DNA of 64,000 nucleotides from Teichococcus wenyumeiae (GCF_003696345.1 NZ_RFLX01000007.1:124001-188000), one strand, 5' to 3'. Positions 52,966-62,078 are shown, numbered from the stretch's first letter. The notes: generated from the sequence alone by a model not told the origin. Made by a program: numbers and translations.

Positions 52966-54417
52966 TCAGCGCGTGGCGGCGATCCAGGCGGCGCGCAGCT
53001 GCGGCAGCAGATCCTCGGCCACCAGCGGCGTGCCGGGGGCGGCACCGGCCAGGGCCAGGGTGGCGGCCTGCCCGTGCAGCCAGGCGGCGGCGCAGGCGGC
53101 CTCGAAAGGCGGCAGGCGCTGCGCCAGCAGGCCGCCGGCCAGCCCGGCCAGCACGTCGCCGCTGCCGGCGGTGGCCAGGGCGGGCGGGGCATTGTGGTTG
53201 ATGGCGGCCCGCCCGTCCGGCGCGGCGATGATGCTGTCCGAGCCCTTCAGCACCACCACCGCCCCGGTCACGGCGGCGGCCATGCGCGCGGCGGCCAGCC
53301 GGTCCCGCCGCAGGGCACCGAAGACCTTGGCGAACTCGCCGGCATGCGGGGTCAGGATCGCGGCACCCTGCAGGGTATGCGGTTGGCCGGCGGCGGCGGT
53401 CAGCGCGCCGCCATCGGCCACCACGCCGCGCCCGGCCTCCACCGCGCGGCGCAGCAATGCCAGGGTTTCCGGCCGGGGCGGCAGGCCGGGGCCGAGCACC
53501 CAGACATTGCGGCGCTCATCGGCCAGCAGGTCCTCGGGCGGTGGGGCGGCCACCAGCAGGCCGGGCTCGCCCTGGCGGAACAGGGTGGCGGTGGCCGCGT
53601 CCTCGGCCGCCAGGGTGACAAGGCCGGCGCCGATGCGGCGCGCCGCCATGGCCGCCAGCCGCGCCGCGCCCGGCATGGCGGCGCCCCCGGGAATGGTGAC
53701 ATGGCCATGGCTGAACTTGTGGTCCTGCGCGCCACGTTCCGGCAGGCGCCACAGGCCCGGCGCGTTGCGGAAGGCGCGGGCTTCGATGCTGTTCAGGGCG
53801 GCTTCCGGCAGGCCGATATCCGCCAGCACCACCTCCCCGCACAATGCGCGCCCGGGCAGCAGCAGGTGGCCGGGCTTCAGCCGGCCGAAGGTGACCGTCA
53901 GCGCCGCCTGGGGGGCGAAGCCGCGCGGCTGGCCGGTGGCGCCATCCAGGCCGGACGGCACGTCCACCGCCACCAGCGGCACCCGCACCGCCTGCAATGC
54001 CGCGGCGGCGGACCCATCCAGGTCCCGCGACAGGCCGGCGCCGAAGAGCGCATCTACCACCAGTTGCGCCCGTGCCAGGGTTTCCGGCGTGAAGGGCAGC
54101 ACCGGCCCGCGCCATTCGGCGGCGGCCAGGGCGGCATCGCTGCCGGGGCGCGGCGGCGCCAGCGCGGCGACGGACACCGGCCAGCCTTCCCGCTCCAGCA
54201 GCCGCGCCACCACGTAGCCGTCGCCGCCATTGTTGCCGGGGCCGGCCAGCACCAGCAGGCGGCAGGGCCGGAAGCGCCGGCGCAGCACCCGCGCCACGGC
54301 GGCGCCGGCCGCGTGCATCAGCGCCAGGCCGGAAGCGCCGCCGGCGATGGCGGCACGGTCCACCCGAGCCATCTCATCCGGCGTGAGGAGGGAGAGCGTC
54401 GGAGGCGGCGGCGTCAT
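52966..54417 (-). CDS. nnrD: bifunctional NAD(P)HX epimerase / dehydratase
   Basis: This 483-residue repair enzyme corrects hydrated NAD(P)H. The N-terminal YjeF_N epimerase domain (about residues 1-200) has LAGPGNNGGDGYVVARLL and AVDVPSGLDGATG. The C-terminal ADP-dependent dehydratase (about 215-483) has the ribokinase-like motif NHNAPPALATAGSGDVLAGL with the catalytic Asp. Domain order and length are standard for the fusion, also called Nnr. Confidence 0.95.
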   Translation of the reverse strand: MTPPPPTLSLLTPDEMARVDRAAIAGGASGLALMHAAGAAVARVLRRRFRPCRLLVLAGPGNNGGDGYVVARLLEREGWPVSVAALAPPRPGSDAALAAAEWRGPVLPFTPETLARAQLVVDALFGAGLSRDLDGSAAAALQAVRVPLVAVDVPSGLDGATGQPRGFAPQAALTVTFGRLKPGHLLLPGRALCGEVVLADIGLPEAALNSIEARAFRNAPGLWRLPERGAQDHKFSHGHVTIPGGAAMPGAARLAAMAARRIGAGLVTLAAEDAATATLFRQGEPGLLVAAPPPEDLLADERRNVWVLGPGLPPRPETLALLRRAVEAGRGVVADGGALTAAAGQPHTLQGAAILTPHAGEFAKVFGALRRDRLAAARMAAAVTGAVVVLKGSDSIIAAPDGRAAINHNAPPALATAGSGDVLAGLAGGLLAQRLPPFEAACAAAWLHGQAATLALAGAAPGTPLVAEDLLPQLRAAWIAATR

Positions 54418-54641
54418 GCCGCAAGGCTAGCGTATCGGCGCCGTTTGGCCAGCAAACAGCTTGGCGAGACAAGGCAATGCCGAAGGAGAAGGCATCCCGC
54501 CCTCCCGGCAGGCAAAGGCGCGGCTCACGTGGCGCAACAAGCGCCATTTCCTGGTTCCAGGGCCTGCCTTGCCGCTTGCCTGCCGGCCGCCGCAGCCGCC
54601 AGTTTGCCGCATCGGCACCCAGGGCGGGCAGAGGGGTTGGC

Positions 54642-55457
54642 ATGGCGGCGGAGCGGCCTTTCGTCGAGATCGACGAAGTCTCGATGCGTTACGGCGGCGC
54701 GGACGGGACACTGGCGTTGCAGGACGCCACCCTCTCCGTCGCGCGGGGCGAGTTCGTCGCGGTGGTGGGCCCTTCTGGCTGCGGCAAATCAACGCTGATG
54801 CGGCTGGTGACGGGTCTCTGGCCTTCCTCCGCCGGCAGCGTGATCGTGGCGGGGCGGGAGGTGGACAGGCCGCTCTCCATCGCCGGCATGGCCTTCCAGA
54901 ACCCCACGCTGCTGCCCTGGCGCACCATCCTGGACAACGTGATGCTGCCGCTGGAGGTGGTGGAGCCGCACCGCCGCCAGCTTCGCGCCCAGCGCGCCAT
55001 GTATGAGGAAAAGGCGCGCAAGCTGCTGGCCATGGTCGGGCTGGCGGGTTTCGAGAAGAAGTTCGCCTACCAGCTTTCCGGCGGCATGCAGCAGCGCGCC
55101 AGCCTTTGCCGCGCGCTGATCCATGACCCGCAATTGCTGATGCTGGACGAGCCCTTCGGCGCCTTGGACATCTTCACGCGCGAGGACCTGTGGGAACAGT
55201 TGCAGAATGTCTGCGAGACCTTGAAGCCCACCGTCATCCTGGTCACGCATGACCTGAAGGAAGCCGTTTATCTGGCGGACCGGGTGCTGGTCATGTCCTC
55301 CCGTCCCGGGCGCATCCTGGCGGAGCGGCGCATCCCCTTCCCGCGCCCCCGCCTGTTGAACGACACCTACAGGCCCGAGTTCCAGGCCATGGTGCATGAG
55401 CTGCGCGACCATATCAGCGCCGCCCGCCGGGGTGAGGAGATCCTCGATGCCGTCTGA
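54642..55457 (+). CDS. nitrate/sulfonate/taurine-type ABC transporter ATPase
   Basis: This 271-residue SsuB/TauB-type ATPase has Walker A GPSGCGKST (about residues 45-53), Q-loop AFQNPTLLPWR, signature LSGGMQQRAS, Walker B LLMLDEPFGALD and switch His in LVTHDLKEAVYLAD. The start at 54642 has GAGGGG upstream. It overlaps the permease gene by 11 bases. No binding protein is encoded next to the pair. Confidence 0.9.
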   Translation: MAAERPFVEIDEVSMRYGGADGTLALQDATLSVARGEFVAVVGPSGCGKSTLMRLVTGLWPSSAGSVIVAGREVDRPLSIAGMAFQNPTLLPWRTILDNVMLPLEVVEPHRRQLRAQRAMYEEKARKLLAMVGLAGFEKKFAYQLSGGMQQRASLCRALIHDPQLLMLDEPFGALDIFTREDLWEQLQNVCETLKPTVILVTHDLKEAVYLADRVLVMSSRPGRILAERRIPFPRPRLLNDTYRPEFQAMVHELRDHISAARRGEEILDAV

Positions 55458-56328
55458 CACCGCCCTGCCCGCGCCCGCCACGCTGCGCAAGGGCGAGGCC
55501 AATGCCCGCCGGGTGGAGGCGCTGGTTCTCGCCGCCCGCCGCCGGCGCCGGCTGCAGAAGCTGCTGCCCTGGCTGATCATCCTGGCCAGCTTCCTGGTCT
55601 GGGAAGTCCTTGTGCGCGCGATGCAGGTGCCTGCCTTCGTGCTGCCCGCGCCCTCCGCCATCGGCGCGAGCATGGTGAAGTGGTGGTGGCCGCTGCTGGA
55701 CAATGCCTGGCAGACGCTGCTGACCACGCTGGTGGGCTTCGCCCTGGCCATTGTCTTCGGGCTGGCGCTGGGGGTGGCGATCGGCTCCTCCACCCTGCTC
55801 TACCACGGGCTCTATCCGCTGCTGATCGGCTTCAACTCGGTGCCCAAGGTGGCGGTGGTGCCGATCCTGGTCATCTGGTTTGGCATCGGCACGGTGCCCG
55901 CCATCATCACCGCCTTCCTGATCTCCTTCTTCCCCATCGTGGTGAATGTCGCGACCGGCATCGCCACGGTGGAGCCGGAACTGCGGGACGTGCTGCGCGC
56001 CCTCGGCGCCCGGCCCAGCGACATCATCCGCAAGGTCGGGCTGCCGCGCGCCATGCCCTATTTCTTCGCCTCGCTGAAGATCGCCATCACGGTAGCCTTC
56101 GTCGGCTCCATCATGGCGGAAACGGTGGCCGCCAATAAGGGCATCGGCCACCTGATGATCCTGGCTTCCTCCCGCTTCGACGTGCCGCTGGTCTTCGCCG
56201 GCCTCATCGTCACCGGCGTCATGGGCGTGCTGATGTATGCCTTGGCCGTGGCTATTGAGGAGCGAACCACAGGCTGGGCCATGCGCGGGCAGGTAGAGCA
56301 GAACGTCACGCCGCTCACCGGAGGTTGA
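55447..56328 (+). CDS. nitrate/sulfonate/taurine-type ABC transporter permease
   Basis: This 293-residue SsuC-type permease has six membrane segments; LRDVLRALGARPSDIIRKVG is the coupling loop (EAA motif) of the family. The start at MPSDTALPA sits inside the ATPase gene with GAGGAGAT upstream, translationally coupled. The partner binding protein is not in this window; a substrate such as taurine, sulfonate or a pyrimidine precursor cannot be chosen. Confidence 0.9.
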   Translation: MPSDTALPAPATLRKGEANARRVEALVLAARRRRRLQKLLPWLIILASFLVWEVLVRAMQVPAFVLPAPSAIGASMVKWWWPLLDNAWQTLLTTLVGFALAIVFGLALGVAIGSSTLLYHGLYPLLIGFNSVPKVAVVPILVIWFGIGTVPAIITAFLISFFPIVVNVATGIATVEPELRDVLRALGARPSDIIRKVGLPRAMPYFFASLKIAITVAFVGSIMAETVAANKGIGHLMILASSRFDVPLVFAGLIVTGVMGVLMYALAVAIEERTTGWAMRGQVEQNVTPLTGG

Positions 56329-56602
56329 CCCGGAATCAGGCCGAATCTAGCGTCGGTAAGCCATCTCGGCATCGATATGTGTTGCGGGGGCCTGTCCGCC
56401 GGGCCATTCCAGACCAGCGCCGGGCAGAAGACCCGGGCACCGCTTCCCTGGCCGGGAAGCGCCCGCCTTGCCTCATTCGTCGGGCCATGGTCCCGCACCG
56501 GTTGCCGCGGGACCAGCGCGGCACCCGCCCCTCGGGGAAGCAAGGCGCCATCTGGAACCAGGCGCCGGAACAGCGGCGCCGCACGGCACGGATAAAAAGC
56601 CT

Positions 56603-58309
56603 TTGGCCCTTTCCTCGACTGCCAGGACCCTGATTTTCAGTGACAGCTACACCTGGAACGGCGGTTCGCATCAGCCCAGCCTTGTCACCTACAGCTTTGC
56701 CAATGCCGCTACTGGCCCGAACGGCACGACCGCCCCATCCACCCCATGGGCACCGTTCAACGACGCACAGCAGGCGGCGGCACGGCAGGCGGTGGAAACC
56801 TGGGGCAGCGTCTCCGGCATCCAGTTCGTCGAGGTGCCGGATACCGTCCAGGGCGCCGGCATCGACCTGCGCTTCCAGATGACCCGGCTGGAGCCGGGAT
56901 ATGCGGGCATGACCTATTACCCGCAGCTTGGCGATGTCAGCCTCAACATCGACCTCTACAGCAATGACGCCCTGGCGCGCGGCAGCTACGGCTATCTCGT
57001 GCTGCTGCACGAGATCGGGCATGGGCTGGGCCTGAAGCACCCCTTCGACAACAGCCCCACGCTGCCCGATGCGCAGGACAATTTCGACACCACGGTGATG
57101 TCCTACCCCAAGCAGGGCTTCGGCACGCCGGACAGCCTGCGCGCCGCCGATGTCGAGGCGATCCAGTACCTCTACGGCACGCAGCAGGACGGTGATAACT
57201 TCTCCATCCACTGGAGTTGGGACGCGGCGCTGGGCGGCATCCGTCACCAGGGCAATGACAGCGCGCAGACCATCGAGGGCACGGCGCTGCGCGATGTCAT
57301 CTTCGGCCTCGGCGGCGATGACACCCTGCTGGGCCATGGGGGCAATGACGTTCTCTACGGCGGCGCCGGCACCAACCGGGTGAACGGCGGCAGCGGCATC
57401 GACACCATGGGCACCGACCTCTTCCGCCAGCAGGTGACCCTGACCTACGGAAGCTGGTCCTATCAGTCGGACCTCGACCACAAGAGCATCAGCGCCATCC
57501 TGGCCGGCGGAAACGAGAGAACCACCGGCAATGATATCGAGGTCATGGCCTTCTTCGATGGCCGGCTGGTCTTCGACGGCAATGACCCGGCGGCACAGGT
57601 GATGCGGCTCTACCAGGCCGCACTGGGGCGCCTGCCCGACCCGGTCGGGCGCGATTCCTGGACCGACAGCCTGGCGCAGGGCGCCGCGCTGACCTCCCTG
57701 GCCCAGGGCTTCCTGGACAGCCAGGAATTCCAGAGCCGCTACGGCGCGCTGGACAATGCCGGCTTCGTGGCGCGCACCTACCAGCTCGCGCTGGGCCGCG
57801 ACCCGGACGCACAGGGCATGTCCTCCTGGCTGGCGAGGCTGGATGGCGGCATGAGTCGGGCCGAGTTGCTGCAGGGCTTCAGCGAAAGCGTCGAGAATCG
57901 TGGCCGCACCGATGGCGTGCTCTCCCAGGGCCTTTGGGACGCCGACCGTCAGGTGGCGGATATCGCCCGGCTTTACCAGGCGGCGTTGGGCCGTGCTCCG
58001 GATGCGGACGGGCTCCGCTTCTGGGACGGCAAGGCCGATGCCGGTGAGAGCTTGGCGCAGATCGCCGACCAGATCACCCAGAGCAATGAATTCAGCCTGC
58101 GCTTCCCCAATGTCTCGGACGCCGATTTCGTGCGGCTGGTCTACCAGAACACCCTCGGCCGCCCCGCCGATGCGATGGGCGAGGCCTTCTGGCTGGACCA
58201 CATGGCGCATGACATGACGCGCAGCCAAGTGGTGACAAACTTCGCCAGCAGCACCGAGTTCCTGCAGGTCAGCCACAGCCTGACGGAGAACGGCATCACC
58301 TTCGCCTAG
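56603..58309 (+). CDS. serralysin-like M10 metalloprotease with RTX and DUF4214 repeats
   Basis: This protein, about 568 residues, is secreted without a Sec signal. The zinc site HEIGHGLGLKHP and Met-turn MSYPKQ mark a serralysin-type protease (catalytic domain about residues 1-200). A short RTX stretch (about 230-265; GLGGDDTLLGHGGNDVLYGG) would bind Ca(II) for type I secretion. Four DUF4214-like repeats follow, each with a Y-x-A/T-LGR pattern (RLYQAALGRLPD, RTYQLALGRDPD, RLYQAALGRAPD, LVYQNTLGRPAD). No ABC/HlyD/TolC genes are nearby. The start is unclear: TTG at 56603 gives a family-like N-terminus; an in-frame TTG at 56468 is the longest option. Confidence 0.82.
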   Translation: MALSSTARTLIFSDSYTWNGGSHQPSLVTYSFANAATGPNGTTAPSTPWAPFNDAQQAAARQAVETWGSVSGIQFVEVPDTVQGAGIDLRFQMTRLEPGYAGMTYYPQLGDVSLNIDLYSNDALARGSYGYLVLLHEIGHGLGLKHPFDNSPTLPDAQDNFDTTVMSYPKQGFGTPDSLRAADVEAIQYLYGTQQDGDNFSIHWSWDAALGGIRHQGNDSAQTIEGTALRDVIFGLGGDDTLLGHGGNDVLYGGAGTNRVNGGSGIDTMGTDLFRQQVTLTYGSWSYQSDLDHKSISAILAGGNERTTGNDIEVMAFFDGRLVFDGNDPAAQVMRLYQAALGRLPDPVGRDSWTDSLAQGAALTSLAQGFLDSQEFQSRYGALDNAGFVARTYQLALGRDPDAQGMSSWLARLDGGMSRAELLQGFSESVENRGRTDGVLSQGLWDADRQVADIARLYQAALGRAPDADGLRFWDGKADAGESLAQIADQITQSNEFSLRFPNVSDADFVRLVYQNTLGRPADAMGEAFWLDHMAHDMTRSQVVTNFASSTEFLQVSHSLTENGITFA

Positions 58310-58906
58310 CAATAATGCGGCATTCGCTTCTCGTGGAAGCTTTCCACAAAAATGAGAAGCGACCGATGATGCCCTTACTGCCTCCCTGCTCGCTGGCCCC
58401 GCCTTCACCTGAAAGGGCGGGGCGGGTACCCCGGTGCTCCTCGGCTTCTCTTTCGCACAGGATGGGTTGAACGCCGGCACGTGCATGCTGCACTAGGCTG
58501 CCTGGGCCGCCTTCCCCCAGTCCAGATGGCTGGAACACGCTAAGCTTTGGCAGCTTAGAGCGAAAACAAAGGTCACCGCTTCCCCGAGGCAGCGGACACT
58601 TTGGGTGCTGCCGGCATCGATCTGCGCTTCCTGCTGGATATGCTGAAGCTCTGGTACAGCAACGGATGCGCCAACCTGCCGCCCGAGAGCGGCATCGCCC
58701 TTCACCTGCAGATCTTCGGCGGCGATGGCCTAGCCGTCGGATGGCATGAAGGGGACGCCCATCCCACGATCCTGGCCTTCTGCGCATCTGTGCGGTGCCG
58801 CAAGAACATTGTTGTGCTCAAGCCCCGCAGACAGGGCGCGGACATCGTGCCACATCATCGCATGGTAGAGCGGCGCCCGTGCCGCCGGACGAAACGGAAT
58901 CCTCGG
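58310..58906. other. 597-base stretch without a supported gene, with three hairpins
   Basis: Three inverted repeats lie here: 58324-58362 (9-base arms TCGCTTCTC and GAGAAGCGA around an inner GTGGAA/TTCCAC hairpin), 58396-58423 (GCCCCGCC and GGCGGGGC plus TTC/GAA) and 58540-58558 (CTAAGCT and AGCTTAG around TTGGC). The first is 14 bases after the protease stop and may be its terminator. From 58601 a frame stays open into the hydrolase gene and has protein-like composition, but I recognise nothing in it. Confidence 0.45.
58324..58362 (+). terminator. composite hairpin after the serralysin-like gene
   Basis: Outer 9-base arms enclose a 6-base GTGGAA/TTCCAC hairpin with a GCT loop and an AAAAAT bulge. 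It begins 15 bases after the protease stop. The bulge replaces the usual U-tract, so termination is likely but unproven. Confidence 0.45.
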
Positions 58907-59686
58907 ATGTTCATCGACTTGGCGGATATGCTCGTCCACTGCGTGGTGGAAGGGCCGGACACGGCGCCCCCCTTGCTGCTGCTGCATTCCATCGGAACCA
59001 CACAGAATATCTGGGACGCGCAGGCCCAAGCCCTGGCCGGCCGCTTCCGCGTTATTCGCCCGGACCTGCGAGGCCATGGGCTGAGCAGCGTCACACCCGG
59101 CGATTACACCATGCGGCAACTGGCCGGGGATGCGCTGGCGCTGCTGGATGCCCTGGGCATCGAGAAGGCGCATGTGGCCGGCACCTCCATTGGCGGTCGC
59201 ATCGCGCAGCAGGTGGCGGTGGAGGCGCCGGAGCGGGTGCTCTCCCTCTGCCTGCTGAACACCGCGCTGGAATTTCCCTCCCCCGCCATCTGGCAGGTGC
59301 GGATCGACGAGGTGCGGCGGGACGGCACGCAGGTGCTGGCCGATGCGGTGATGCCGCGCTGGGTGGTGGATACCGCCCTGCCCTCCTCCCGCGGCCTGCG
59401 CTGGATGCTGCTGCGCACCGACAAGACCGGCTATGCCGGCGCCGCCTGCGCCCTGCGCGATGCCACCGCCGCCGATGTCGCGGGGCGCATCCAGCCCCCC
59501 TGCACCGTCATTGCCGGGGAACGCGACCCGGCAGCCCCGGCCGAGGCCGTGGCGGCACTCCAGGCCGCCATCCCGGGCGCGGAACTGGTGGTGCTGCCCG
59601 GCGCCGGCCACATCACCACCTATGAATTCGCCGATGCCGTGACAGCGCAGATGCTGGCGCATTTCGACCGCCTCGGCATCGGCTGA
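58907..59686 (+). CDS. alpha/beta hydrolase, 3-oxoadipate enol-lactonase-like
   Basis: This 259-residue alpha/beta hydrolase has the oxyanion LLLHSIGTTQ (about residue 24), the nucleophile elbow GTSIGG with Ser, the acid Asp in AGERDPAAP and the catalytic His in LPGAGHITT. The overall pattern, including RVIRPDLRGHGLSS and the DYTMRQLAGDALALLDALGI stretch, fits PcaD, which opens 3-oxoadipate enol-lactone to 3-oxoadipate. Other pca genes are not in the window, so the exact substrate is open. AACGGAA is upstream of the ATG. Confidence 0.8.
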   Translation: MFIDLADMLVHCVVEGPDTAPPLLLLHSIGTTQNIWDAQAQALAGRFRVIRPDLRGHGLSSVTPGDYTMRQLAGDALALLDALGIEKAHVAGTSIGGRIAQQVAVEAPERVLSLCLLNTALEFPSPAIWQVRIDEVRRDGTQVLADAVMPRWVVDTALPSSRGLRWMLLRTDKTGYAGAACALRDATAADVAGRIQPPCTVIAGERDPAAPAEAVAALQAAIPGAELVVLPGAGHITTYEFADAVTAQMLAHFDRLGIG

Positions 59687-59691
59687 GGCAC

Positions 59692-59723
59692 AAAAAAAGC
59701 GGGGGTCCCGAAGGGCCCCCGCT
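59692..59723 (-). terminator. intrinsic terminator of the ATP synthase F0 operon
   Basis: On the minus strand a GC-rich stem (arms AGCGGGGGCCC and GGG(A)CCCCCGCT, loop TTC, one bulged base) is followed by a run of seven T bases. It is 26 bases past the atpF stop and also lies just after the convergent hydrolase stop. Confidence 0.85.
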
Positions 59724-59748
59724 CCCGTCTTCTACAAACCCGGCCTGA

Positions 59749-60255
59749 TCAGGCGGCGCGCAGCGCACGCGGCAGGTCGGCCACGGCCTTGTCGATCAGC
59801 GCGGCATCAGCCTTCGCATCCAGCTTCTCCCGGATCACGCTCCGGGCAGCGGCAGCGGCGATATCGGCGGCGGCATTGCGGACCTCGGCCAGGGCGCCGG
59901 CCTCGGCGGCATGGATGCGGTCCATCGCCATCCGCTCGCGGCGCTTGGCGGAGGCTTCGGCCTCGGCGGCCGTGGCAGCCGCCACGCGCTCGGCCTCGAC
60001 CTTGGCCTGGGCCACGGTCTGCTCAGCCTCAAGCAAGGCAGCCTTACGGTCGGCCTCGGCCTGGCGCAGCATGGCCTCGGCCTCGGTGCGCAGGCGGGCG
60101 GCCTCGTCCAGGTCGCTGCGGATCTGGGCGCCGCGGGCGTCCAGCATGGCCGAGAGCTTCTTCCACATCGTGCGGCCCAGCAGGGCCACGAAGATGACGA
60201 AGGAGACAGCGACCCAGAAGGTCGGGTTCAGCCAGAAATGTTCGTAATGGTGCAT
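59749..60255 (-). CDS. atpF: ATP synthase F0 subunit B
   Basis: This 168-residue peripheral-stalk subunit has one N-terminal membrane helix (FWVAVSFVIFVALLG) and a long charged coiled coil (LDARGAQIRSDLDEAARLRT onward). It pairs with B' to tie F1 to F0. AAGGGGAGG precedes the ATG. It is the last gene of the F0 operon, with a terminator after it. Confidence 0.95.
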   Translation of the reverse strand: MHHYEHFWLNPTFWVAVSFVIFVALLGRTMWKKLSAMLDARGAQIRSDLDEAARLRTEAEAMLRQAEADRKAALLEAEQTVAQAKVEAERVAAATAAEAEASAKRRERMAMDRIHAAEAGALAEVRNAAADIAAAAARSVIREKLDAKADAALIDKAVADLPRALRAA

Positions 60256-60267
60256 CGTGGCCTCCCC

Positions 60268-60897
60268 TTACGCCCGGCCCTGCGCGGCCAGCTCGCGGCC
60301 CACGGCAGCCTGCACGGCGGCGGGCTCGTTCAGGCCGGTCAGGCGCTGCACCAGCGCATCGGTGGTATCGGTCGCGACCTCACGCAGCGCGCCCATGGCG
60401 GCGTCGCGGGCGGCGTTGATGCGCGCCTCGGCGGCGGCGATCTGCTCGTTCAGCTTGGCGTTCAGCGCGGCGGTCTTGCCGGCGGCATCGGCCTGCGCAG
60501 AGGCCAGGGCCTCGGCGATCGCGGCCTGCGCCTCGGTGCGGGACCGGGCGGTGGCAACGCGGTGTGCTTCCAGCGCGGCATCGGCATCGGCCTTGGCGGC
60601 GCGGGCGGCTTCCAGGTCGCCCTGGATACGGGCACGGCGGTTCTCCAGCACGCTGTCGAAGCGCGGCAGGACCACATGCGCCAGCACGTAGTAGAGGACG
60701 CCGAAGATGATCAGCAGCCAGACCACCTGCGCCAGCATCAGCGGATTGCTGAAATCCAGCTGCGGCATGCCACCCGAGGCTTCGGCGGCTGCAGTGGAGC
60801 GGGCCTCCAGGGCGCCGTCGGTGATCGGCTGCGCAAAGGCGCCGACATTGACCAGCAAGGCGGCCATCATCCCGGCGAGGGTAACCGGCTTCATCAT
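60268..60897 (-). CDS. ATP synthase F0 subunit B' with N-terminal extension
   Basis: This 209-residue second stalk subunit has the B-type membrane helix (about residues 58-78, LMLAQVVWLLIIFGVLYYVL) and coiled coil. Unusually, about 50 residues precede the helix, beginning MMKPVTLAGMMAALLVNVGA then FAQPITDG, which looks like a cleavable signal sequence. The start at 60897 is preferred because AGGG is 6 bases upstream; ATG at 60903 is too close to it. It lies between atpE and atpF. Confidence 0.9.
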   Translation of the reverse strand: MMKPVTLAGMMAALLVNVGAFAQPITDGALEARSTAAAEASGGMPQLDFSNPLMLAQVVWLLIIFGVLYYVLAHVVLPRFDSVLENRRARIQGDLEAARAAKADADAALEAHRVATARSRTEAQAAIAEALASAQADAAGKTAALNAKLNEQIAAAEARINAARDAAMGALREVATDTTDALVQRLTGLNEPAAVQAAVGRELAAQGRA

Positions 60898-60962
60898 CTG
60901 CATCCCTGTTATTCTACGGCCTGAAGGCATCGGGCGCGGTGTCGCCACCGCGCCCGACAGGA

Positions 60963-61190
60963 TCAGGTGAACAGGATCAGGAAGGCGATCAGCAGGGCGA
61001 ACAGCGCGACCGCTTCCGTCAGGGCGAAGCCCAGGATGCCGATGGGGAACACGGTGTCGCGCGAGGCCGGGTTGCGGGCAACGGACGCGATCAGCGTGGA
61101 GAAGATGTTGCCGAGCGCGAGGCCGACGCCGAACAGGGCCAGCACGGCGATGCCGGCGCCGATTGCCTTAGCAGCGAGAACGATTTCCAT
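60963..61190 (-). CDS. atpE: ATP synthase F0 subunit c
   Basis: This 75-residue hairpin forms the c-ring. Helix 1 has GVGLALG, the polar loop is ARNPA, and helix 2 has the proton-binding Glu (about residue 59) in [11 protein letters not shown]. There is no sodium-type residue set, so it is H+-coupled. AAGGGAT precedes the ATG. Confidence 0.96.
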   Translation of the reverse strand: MEIVLAAKAIGAGIAVLALFGVGLALGNIFSTLIASVARNPASRDTVFPIGILGFALTEAVALFALLIAFLILFT

Positions 61191-61283
61191 CAGAAGTATC
61201 CCTTCGAAAGACCTGAAGTGGTCGGTGTGTCCGCGACGCGCGGGTCTGTAAAGCCGTGGCCCCTTTGTGAGGACTGACCCCGA

Positions 61284-62039
61284 TCAGTGCAGGTGGACCG
61301 CGTCGTGCAGGTAGATGCTGGCCAGGATGGCGAAGACGTAGGCCTGCAGGAAGGCCACGAGCAGCTCAAACCCGATCAGAAGGACATTCACGCCAAGGGG
61401 CAGCACCGCGACCAGCGGACCCACCGCGCCCAGGCCACCCAGCAGCACCACGAAGGTGGCGAAGACCTTCAGCAGCACGTGGCCGGCGACCATGTTGGCG
61501 AAAAGACGGACGGAAAGGCTGATCGGGCGCGAGAGGTAGGAGACCACCTCGACCGGCACGATGATCGGCGCCAGCCAGAGCGGCGCGCCTTCCGGGAAGA
61601 AATAGCCGAAGAACTTCTTGCCGTGCAGCACCAGGGCCACGACGGTCGTGACCACGAACACGATGGCGGCCAGCGTGAAGGTGACGGCGATGTGGCTGGT
61701 ATAGGTGAAGGCGTAGGGCAGCAGGCCGATCACGTTGCCGAACAGCACGAACATGAACAGCGTGAACACGAAGGGGAAGTACCGCTTGCCCTCGTGGCCC
61801 ACCTGGCCTGTCACCAGGTTCTCCAGGAACTCGTAGAACATCTCGGCCATGGACTGCAGGCGGCCGGGCACCACGGCGCGCGGGGCGATGCCCCAGGCCA
61901 TGATGCCGATGATCACCACCGCAGCCGCCAGCATGTGGGCGTTCGACTGAGTGAAGTTCACCGCGGCACCAATCGGCCCGAAGGCGTGGTGGAGCTCGAA
62001 CTGGCTCAGCGCGTCGATCGTCTTGCCTTCGGCGGCCAC
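61284..62039 (-). CDS. atpB: ATP synthase F0 subunit a
   Basis: This 251-residue membrane subunit forms the proton half-channels. The essential Arg sits in LSVRLFANMVAGH, and FELLVAFLQAYVFAILA is the conserved C-terminal helix. It starts with GTG at 62039, with GGGAGAG upstream. It is the first F0 gene after the AtpI-like gene. Confidence 0.95.
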   Translation of the reverse strand: MAAEGKTIDALSQFELHHAFGPIGAAVNFTQSNAHMLAAAVVIIGIMAWGIAPRAVVPGRLQSMAEMFYEFLENLVTGQVGHEGKRYFPFVFTLFMFVLFGNVIGLLPYAFTYTSHIAVTFTLAAIVFVVTTVVALVLHGKKFFGYFFPEGAPLWLAPIIVPVEVVSYLSRPISLSVRLFANMVAGHVLLKVFATFVVLLGGLGAVGPLVAVLPLGVNVLLIGFELLVAFLQAYVFAILASIYLHDAVHLH

Positions 62040-62078
62040 GGCGGCTCTCCCGTTATTCCGGTATCTGCGGGCGGAGTG

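Noticed and set aside
54418-54641. Possible TPP or cobalamin riboswitch upstream of the SsuB-like gene
   Set aside because: Neither conserved core is present in the 224 bases before the gene.
56855-58631. A 22-base near-identical match between 56855-56876 and 58610-58631 (one mismatch)
   Set aside because: Both encode the peptide AGIDLRF with the same codon bias. A single short match is expected by chance in a window of this size and composition; no flanking similarity is visible.
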